From Amycolatopsis jiangsuensis (GTDB lineage Bacteria > Actinomycetota > Actinomycetes > Mycobacteriales > Pseudonocardiaceae): a stretch of DNA of 64,000 nt. Position numbers and translations under genes: made by a program. Of the stretch, positions 57,918 to 64,000 are shown one piece after another (position 1 is the stretch's first letter; every line of letters begins with the position of its first letter). The stretch is from positions 7,032,501 to 7,096,500 of the forward strand of contig NZ_JACHMG010000001.1 in NCBI RefSeq assembly GCF_014204865.1. The letters run 5' to 3'. A model generated the notes under the pieces. It made no database searches and was not told the DNA's origin. It saw only the letters and a list, made by a program, of their open reading frames with translations.

Positions 57918-60900
57918 ATGACCGGCGAGAACGAGCGCAAGCTGCTCGACTACCTCAAGCGTGCGACCACCGATCTGCGTGAGGCCAAGCGGGCCCTGCA
58001 GGACGTGCGCGAACGGGACACCGAACCGATCGCGATCGTCGGCATGGCCTGCCGTTACCCGGGCGAGGTGGATTCGCCGGAGGCGCTGTGGGAGCTGGTC
58101 GCCGATGGTACCGATGCGATCGGCGGGTTCCCGTCCGACCGCGGCTGGCCGCTCGACACGTTGTACGACCCCGCCGGGGAACGACCCGGCACCACGAACA
58201 CCCGCGAAGCGGGCTTCCTGTACGACGCGGCGGAATTCGATCCGGAGTTCTTCGGTATCTCACCGCGTGAAGCACTCGCGATGGATGCACAGCAGCGGCT
58301 GTTGCTGCAGACTTCCTGGAACGCTCTCGAACGGGCCGGAATAGTCCCCGAAACACTGCGGGGAAGCGACACCGGGGTGTTCGCGGGCGTGATGTACCAC
58401 GATTACGCGGGGCACGCGGCGGCCGGCAGCGTGGTGTCCGGACGGGTCGCCTACGCACTCGGCCTGGAAGGGCCGGCGGTGAGCGTGGACACGGCGTGCT
58501 CGTCGTCGCTCGTCGCCTTGCACTGGGCGACGCAGGCGCTGCGCCGCGGTGACTGTTCGCTGGCGTTGGTCGGTGGTGTCACCGTGATGGCCACGCCGGA
58601 GACCTTTGTGTACTTCAGCGAGCAGCGCGGCCTCTCCGACGACGGCCGGTGCAAGGCGTTCGCCGCCGCGGCGGACGGCACCGGCTGGGGTGAAGGCGCC
58701 GGCGTCCTCGTGGTGGAACGGCTTTCCGAGGCGCGTCGTCTCGGGCATCCGGTGCTGGCGCTCGTGCGCGGCTCCGCGGTGAATTCCGATGGTGCGTCGA
58801 GCGGGCTGACCGTCCCCAATGGACCGGCGCAGCAGCGCGTGATCCGACAGGCACTGGTGTCGGCCGGACTGACCACCGCCGAGGTCGACCTGGTCGAAGG
58901 CCACGGCACCGGGACGAAGCTGGGCGACCCGATCGAGGCGCAGGCGTTGCTGGCCACCTACGGTCGTGACCGGCCCGCGGACGAACCGCTGTGGCTGGGC
59001 TCGTTCAAGTCGAACGTCGGGCACACCCAGGCGGCCGCCGGCGTCGGCGGCGTGATCAAGGTGGTGCAGGCGATCCGGCACGGACTGCTGCCGAAGACCC
59101 TCCACGTCGATGCACCGTCACCGCACGTGGACTGGTCCGCCGGCGCAGTGGAACTGCTTACCGAAGCACGTGCCTGGCCCGAGACCGGCCGTCCGCGCCG
59201 CGCCGGGGTCTCCTCGTTCGGCATCAGCGGTACCAACGCGCACGTGATCGTCGAGCAGGCAGAGCCGGTCGTCGAAGACGCTCCGGTACGGGCTGACCTG
59301 CCGGTGGTCGCGTGGCCGGTGTCGGCGGACTCCGCGGACACTCTGGCCGCGCAGGCCCGGCGGCTGGCCGAACAGGCCGAGGGCGCACCCGCTGACGTCG
59401 GCTTTTCCCTCGCGACCACGCGTACCGCGTTCGACCACCGGGCGGTCGTGGTCGGGTCGTCCCGCGAGGAGCTGCTGGCCGGGCTGGCCACGCTCGCCGA
59501 GAACGGCCCCGGGGTGATTCGCGACCGCCGGAACGACGGCAAGCTGGCTTTCCTGTTCACCGGCCAGGGTGCGCAACGGGCCGGTATGGGTACGGAGCTG
59601 GCCGCGAAGTACCCGGTGTTCGCAGCGGCTTTCGACGCGATCTGCACCGAGCTGGACACGCATGTGGATCGTTCGTTGCGGACAGTGCTGGAGGACGCGG
59701 AGGCGCTGGAACAGACTGGCTGCACACAACCTGCGTTGTTCGCGTTCGAGGTGGCGTTGTTCCGGCTGTTGTCCTCGTGGGGTATCAAGCCGGACTATGT
59801 GCTGGGTCATTCGATCGGTGAGCTGGCTGCGGCTCACGTCGCGGGTGTGTTGTCGCTTCCGGATGCTGCTGCCTTGGTCGGTGCACGGGCGCGGTTGATG
59901 CAGCGGTTGCCTTCTGGCGGGGCGATGGTGGCTCTGCAGGCGGCGGAGGACGAGGTCGCGCCGTACCTCACCGGCGAGGTGAGCATCGCCGCGATCAACG
60001 GCCCGGATTCAGTGGTTCTTTCCGGTACCCAGGAGGCTGTCGACGCTGCAGTGGCGCGGTTCGCTGATCGGAAGTCGAGCCGGCTGAAGGTCTCGCACGC
60101 GTTTCATTCACCGCTGATGGAGCCGATGCTGGACGAGTTCGCGTCGGTCGCTCGTGGGGTGACGTATCGACAGCCGGAGATTCCGGTGGTGTCCACTGCT
60201 GGTGGAGATGTGTCCACTGCGGACTACTGGGTGCACCAGGTCCGCGCTGCGGTGCGCTTTCACGAGGGCGTGCAGCTGCTTGCCGACGAAGGGGTCCGTA
60301 CCTTCCTGGAGGTCGGACCTTCCGCAGTGCTCACCGCCGCGGCGACGTCCGGATTCGATGACGACTCGCTGGCCTTCGTGGCGGGTCAGCGCAAGGACCG
60401 CGGTGAAGCCGAGACGGTGGTCAGCGCGGTCGCGACGTTGCACACCCGCGGTGTCCCGGTGGACTGGGCGGCCTTCTACCCCGGCGCACGCCGTGTCGAC
60501 CTGCCCACCTACGCCTTCCGTCGCACTCGCTACTGGCTGCCTGCCACGGCCGGATCCGGCGATGCGGCCGGCCACGGGCAGCAGCCGTCCGCGCACCCGA
60601 TGCTCAGCGCGGTGGTTCAGGTCCCGGAGACCGGGGCGACGATCCTCACCGGACGGCTGTCGCCCGAGGGTTGGGTCGCCGACCACGTGGTTCTCGGGAC
60701 GGTTCTTCTGCCGGGCACGGCATTTGTCGAGCTGGTGCGCTGCGCGGCGGACGAGGCCGGCTGCGCGCACATCGAAGAGCTGACCCTCGAGGCTCCGCTG
60801 GCTTTGACCGAGGCGGTGTCCGTTCAGGTCTCCGTGGAAGCTGCTGACGAGGCCGGACGCCGCAGCGTCACTGTCCATTCGCGACCGGACGGATCCGACG

Positions 60901-63128
60901 ACTGGACTCGGCATGCCAGCGGCTTCGTCACTCCGGTGACCGAGGCGCCGTCGTTCGACCTGACCGCGTGGCCGCCGCCAGGGGCGACGAAGGTGGAGCT
61001 CGACGATCCGTACGCGACACTTGCCGATCTCGGTTACGACTACGGCGCCGCGTTCCGAGGCCTGCGTGCGATGTGGCGCAGTGGTGAGGATACTTACACA
61101 GAGGTCGTACTGCCGGACGGCGCCGACGCGCGTGACTACGGTCTCCACCCCGCGTTGCTCGATGCGGCACTGCACGCCCAACTGCTGGGTCCGGCGCCGG
61201 AAACCGGCGAGGCCGAGCCGATGCTGCCGTTCTCGTTCAGTGGCACGACGTTGTATTCCGCAGGTGCTTCGGCGCTGCGAGTGCGCGTTGCACCGTCCGG
61301 CCCGGACGCTGTCACGGTGCAGATCGCCGACGCCACCGGCGGGCCGGTCCTCTCGGTCGACACGCTGGCCGCCCGGGCGATTTCGCTGGACAAGCTGGCG
61401 CCCGCCCGCGACTCGCTGTACCGCGTCTCGTGGGAACCGGTCAGCGCAGTCGCCGAGCCGGGCGACGTCCGGATACTGGAAGTGTCCACCTCGGACACTG
61501 AAGTGCCGGCTGCGGCTCGTGGCGTGGCCCGGCAGGTGCTTGCTGCGGTAAGGGAAACCCTTACCGGTGAAGGACGACTGGCTGTGGTGACCCGAGGCGC
61601 GGTGTCGGTGTCCGGTGAGGACGTCCACCCGGCGCTGGCGACGGCTTGGGGTCTGGTCCGTGCGGCGGAGGCGGAGAATCCGGGCCGCTTCGTGCTGGTG
61701 GACGGAGATCCGGCTCCGGCACTCGCCACTGGTGAACCGGAGGCCGCGGTCCGGGACGGGAAGGTCTACGCGCCCCGGTTCACCGCGGCGGCTGTGGAGC
61801 CGGCCGAGCTGAACTGGCGAGGCACCGTGCTGATCACGGGTGGCACCGGTGGCCTCGGCGCGATCGTCGCCCGGCACCTGGTCACCAAGCACGGCGTGCG
61901 CGACCTGCTACTCACCAGCCGTCGTGGTCCGGACGCTCCGGGCGCGGCCGAACTGCGTGCTCAGCTGACCGAACTGGGCGCGGAGGTCGCGATCGAAAGC
62001 TGCGACGTCGCCGACGCCGCTTCGGTGCGCGCGCTACTCGCCAAGACAGGAGTGACCGCGGTGGTCCACGCCGCTGGTGTGCCATCCGCGGGGCGGGTCG
62101 AAAGCCTGACCGAGGACGAAACCGACCGCGTCTTCGCGTCCAAAGTCGACGGTGCCTGGCACCTGCACGAGCAGACCGGCGACCTCGACGCGTTCGTGAT
62201 GTTCTCTTCGGCGGCGAGTACCGCGCTGGCTGCCGGGCAGGCCGGATACGCCGCGGCGAACGCGTTCCTCGACGAGCTGGCGCGGCACCGCCGGGCACAG
62301 GGCCTGCCCGCCACGTCGCTGTCCTGGGGCGCCTGGGCCGAGGACGGCGGCATGGCAGGCGAACTGGACGAAGCCGGCCTCCGCCGCCTGCGCCGGCTGG
62401 GTACCCCGCCGATGGAGACTTCGGAGGCGTTGGCCCTGCTGGACGCCTGCCTCACCGCGGAGGACGCCGTCCTCGCGCCGGTGCGGCTGGACCTGTCCGC
62501 GCTGCGTGCCCGGACCGATGGCTTGCCGCCGGTGCTGCGTGGTCTGGTCCGCAGCACGCCCCGGCGGAGCCCGGCCCGCGCCGGCGGGGACGTCGCGACG
62601 CGGTGGGGCGCGCTGCCGGACGAAGAGCGCGCGCCCTACCTGCTCAACGTGGTGTCCGACCAGGTCGCCGCGGTGCTCGGGTTCACCTCGGCGGCCGCCG
62701 TCGAACCCGAGCGGGCGTTCCAGGAAATGGGCTTCGATTCGCTGACCTCGGTCGAGCTGCGCAACCAGCTGGGCACGCGCACCGGAGTGAAGCTCACCGC
62801 GACGATCGTGTTCGACCATCCGACGCCGGCTGCCCTCGCGCGGCGGCTGCACGAACTGCTCGGGGCGGGCAGCGGCCCTGCCGACCCGGTGCTCGCCGAG
62901 ATCGACCGGCTGGAAGCCGTGCTCGGCGGGGCGGCGGGCGCGCTCAACGGGTCGACCGCGAAGGTCGCCGCGCGGCTCGACGCGCTGGTCCGGAAGTGGG
63001 CCGACGCGCACTCCACCGGGAACACGGCAACCACTGGGACAACGGGCACCACCGGGTCCGCCGATCTGGGCGAGGCCACCGACGACGAGCTGTTTGCCGT
63101 CCTGGACGACGAATTGGGCATCTCATGA
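57918..63128 (+). CDS. PKS D: one extension module (KS-AT-DH-KR-ACP)
   Basis: Single-module PKS of 1736 residues. Docking helix [20 protein letters not shown], then KS (Cys194), AT (Ser632; HAFH at 727, malonyl), DH (His923 in [10 protein letters not shown], Asp1082 in DAALH), KR (Tyr1444 in GYAAAN; loop GVPSAG, not LDD, so not the B-type signature) and ACP (Ser1608). The tail has a [12 protein letters not shown] low-complexity stretch and ends [15 protein letters not shown], a docking type matching PKS E. ATG 57918 has GGGAGG 6 bases upstream; the in-frame GTG 57840 extension has no domain. Co-transcribed with PKS E. On docking type it should follow PKS B in the assembly line. Confidence 0.94.
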   Translation: MTGENERKLLDYLKRATTDLREAKRALQDVRERDTEPIAIVGMACRYPGEVDSPEALWELVADGTDAIGGFPSDRGWPLDTLYDPAGERPGTTNTREAGFLYDAAEFDPEFFGISPREALAMDAQQRLLLQTSWNALERAGIVPETLRGSDTGVFAGVMYHDYAGHAAAGSVVSGRVAYALGLEGPAVSVDTACSSSLVALHWATQALRRGDCSLALVGGVTVMATPETFVYFSEQRGLSDDGRCKAFAAAADGTGWGEGAGVLVVERLSEARRLGHPVLALVRGSAVNSDGASSGLTVPNGPAQQRVIRQALVSAGLTTAEVDLVEGHGTGTKLGDPIEAQALLATYGRDRPADEPLWLGSFKSNVGHTQAAAGVGGVIKVVQAIRHGLLPKTLHVDAPSPHVDWSAGAVELLTEARAWPETGRPRRAGVSSFGISGTNAHVIVEQAEPVVEDAPVRADLPVVAWPVSADSADTLAAQARRLAEQAEGAPADVGFSLATTRTAFDHRAVVVGSSREELLAGLATLAENGPGVIRDRRNDGKLAFLFTGQGAQRAGMGTELAAKYPVFAAAFDAICTELDTHVDRSLRTVLEDAEALEQTGCTQPALFAFEVALFRLLSSWGIKPDYVLGHSIGELAAAHVAGVLSLPDAAALVGARARLMQRLPSGGAMVALQAAEDEVAPYLTGEVSIAAINGPDSVVLSGTQEAVDAAVARFADRKSSRLKVSHAFHSPLMEPMLDEFASVARGVTYRQPEIPVVSTAGGDVSTADYWVHQVRAAVRFHEGVQLLADEGVRTFLEVGPSAVLTAAATSGFDDDSLAFVAGQRKDRGEAETVVSAVATLHTRGVPVDWAAFYPGARRVDLPTYAFRRTRYWLPATAGSGDAAGHGQQPSAHPMLSAVVQVPETGATILTGRLSPEGWVADHVVLGTVLLPGTAFVELVRCAADEAGCAHIEELTLEAPLALTEAVSVQVSVEAADEAGRRSVTVHSRPDGSDDWTRHASGFVTPVTEAPSFDLTAWPPPGATKVELDDPYATLADLGYDYGAAFRGLRAMWRSGEDTYTEVVLPDGADARDYGLHPALLDAALHAQLLGPAPETGEAEPMLPFSFSGTTLYSAGASALRVRVAPSGPDAVTVQIADATGGPVLSVDTLAARAISLDKLAPARDSLYRVSWEPVSAVAEPGDVRILEVSTSDTEVPAAARGVARQVLAAVRETLTGEGRLAVVTRGAVSVSGEDVHPALATAWGLVRAAEAENPGRFVLVDGDPAPALATGEPEAAVRDGKVYAPRFTAAAVEPAELNWRGTVLITGGTGGLGAIVARHLVTKHGVRDLLLTSRRGPDAPGAAELRAQLTELGAEVAIESCDVADAASVRALLAKTGVTAVVHAAGVPSAGRVESLTEDETDRVFASKVDGAWHLHEQTGDLDAFVMFSSAASTALAAGQAGYAAANAFLDELARHRRAQGLPATSLSWGAWAEDGGMAGELDEAGLRRLRRLGTPPMETSEALALLDACLTAEDAVLAPVRLDLSALRARTDGLPPVLRGLVRSTPRRSPARAGGDVATRWGALPDEERAPYLLNVVSDQVAAVLGFTSAAAVEPERAFQEMGFDSLTSVELRNQLGTRTGVKLTATIVFDHPTPAALARRLHELLGAGSGPADPVLAEIDRLEAVLGGAAGALNGSTAKVAARLDALVRKWADAHSTGNTATTGTTGTTGSADLGEATDDELFAVLDDELGIS

Positions 63129-63175
63129 ACGGTCACGCCAAGGACACCGGCGACGCACCTTCCGCGGAGGCGGCA

Positions 63176-64000
63176 ATGCGCAACGAGGACAAGCTCCGCG
63201 AGTACCTGAAGCGGGCGACAGCGGACCTCAAGCAGACCCGGCAGCGGCTGCACGAGCTGGAGGCCCGTGACACCGAACCGGTCGCGATCATCGGCATGAG
63301 CTGCCGCTACCCCGGGGGCGTGCGCACTCCGGACGACCTGTGGGACCTCGTCGACGAGGGCCGGGACGCGATCGGGGAATTCCCCGCGGACCGCGGCTGG
63401 GACGTCGAAGGCGTCTACGACCCGGTACCCGAGCGTCCGGGCAAGACCTACACCCGCCACGGCGGTTTCCTCTACGACGCCCCGGACTTCGACGCCGAGT
63501 TCTTCGGTATCAGCCCCCGTGACGCGCGTCGCGCGGACCCGCAGCAGCGGATCCTGCTGGAGGCTTCGTGGGAGGCCTTCGAGCGCGCCGGACTGGATCC
63601 GCAGTCGTTGAAGGGCAGTCCGACCGGCGTCTACGCCGGGGTGATGTACCACGACTACAGCGGTGGCAGCCCGGACGGCAGCCTGGTGTCCGGCCAGGTC
63701 TCCTACACGCTCGGGCTGGAAGGTCCGTCGGTCTCGGTGGACACGGCCTGTTCGTCGTCGCTGGTCGCGTTGCACACGGCCGCGCAGGCACTCCGCCGCG
63801 GTGACTGCACGCTCGCGCTGGCCGGTGGGGTCGCGGTGATGGGCACGCCGGAGATGTTCGTCGACTTCTGCAGCCGCCGCGGCCTGTCCGCGGACGGACG
63901 CAGCAAGTCCTTCTCCGACGACGCGGACGGCACGTCGTGGGCAGAGGGCGTGGGAGTCCTGGTGCTGGAACGGCTTTCCGACGCCCGCCGCAACGGGCAC
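63176..64000 (+). CDS. PKS E: start of a further PKS protein (docking helix and KS)
   Basis: Open to the right edge. The docking helix [20 protein letters not shown] is followed by a KS whose active site is Cys192 in DTACSSSL. The segment before it reads [13 protein letters not shown] rather than SPREAxAMDPQQR. The window ends within the KS. Start choice: ATG 63176 has GGAGG 5 bases upstream and aligns with the N-terminus of PKS D; ATG 63125 overlaps the PKS D stop (ATGA) and would add 17 residues. Either way D and E are tightly coupled. Confidence 0.92.
   Translation, partial: MRNEDKLREYLKRATADLKQTRQRLHELEARDTEPVAIIGMSCRYPGGVRTPDDLWDLVDEGRDAIGEFPADRGWDVEGVYDPVPERPGKTYTRHGGFLYDAPDFDAEFFGISPRDARRADPQQRILLEASWEAFERAGLDPQSLKGSPTGVYAGVMYHDYSGGSPDGSLVSGQVSYTLGLEGPSVSVDTACSSSLVALHTAAQALRRGDCTLALAGGVAVMGTPEMFVDFCSRRGLSADGRSKSFSDDADGTSWAEGVGVLVLERLSDARRNGH

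Overview
The window is high-GC actinomycete DNA. Codon bias, the abundance of GTG starts, 4-base ATGA/GTGA gene overlaps and the gene families fit a Pseudonocardiaceae-type organism such as Amycolatopsis; the genus is inference. Almost all of it is one type I modular polyketide synthase (PKS) cluster for a beta-amino-acid-primed polyene macrolactam of the vicenistatin type. No rRNA, tRNA, CRISPR array, transposase or phage gene was seen. No gene-free stretch exceeds 300 bases; the longest are 400-629 and 41144-41393, and both carry regulatory boxes.

Layout. 1-399: start of a glycosyltransferase running off the left edge. 630-11907: starter-unit cassette. It holds homologues of VinJ (amidohydrolase), VinK (acyltransferase), VinL (stand-alone ACP), VinN (3-methylaspartate adenylation), VinM (aminoacyl adenylation), VinO (PLP decarboxylase), VinH/VinI (glutamate mutase) and a P450, interrupted by a methyltransferase/TetR pair (4414-6106) with a perfect palindromic operator. 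12026-33303: PKS A (loading ACP plus 3 modules) and PKS B (1 module). 33347-38154: DUF218 protein, PqqD-like protein, type II thioesterase, large LuxR (LAL) activator and a coupled mini-HTH gene. 38135-41143: nucleotide-sugar genes (decarboxylase, 6-dehydrogenase, deacetylase) suggesting a 2-aminopentose. 41394-50885: PKS C, the last two modules plus thioesterase. 50959-56756: hydrolase, TetR, two small membrane proteins and an ABC exporter, with their own operator pair. 56842-57744: shortened glycosyltransferase-like protein. 57918-64000: PKS D (1 module) and the start of PKS E.

How it works (inferred from the vicenistatin pathway). Glutamate is rearranged to 3-methylaspartate (VinH/I). VinN loads it on VinL, VinO decarboxylates it to 3-aminoisobutyryl-VinL, and VinM caps the amine with an amino acid. 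VinK moves the dipeptidyl group to the loading ACP of PKS A, and VinJ later removes the cap. Modules then extend, mostly with malonyl-CoA (HAFH acyltransferase motifs) and mostly with KR+DH, giving a polyene. The terminal module has no KR and only a DH remnant, so a beta-keto acyl chain should be cyclised by the PKS C thioesterase. Docking-type termini suggest A-B-D-E-(proteins outside the window)-C.

Regulation. A TTAGGGGT-type box lies in front of nearly every biosynthetic operon, oriented towards the gene, and is absent from the ABC-exporter block. It is probably the operator of the LAL activator. Other notable points are an inverted-repeat element inside PKS A coding sequence that resembles an intergenic hairpin elsewhere in the window, an unusual KS/AT in the terminal module, a highly repeated in-frame palindrome TCCAC(A/T)GTGGA, and TTA codons in two genes.
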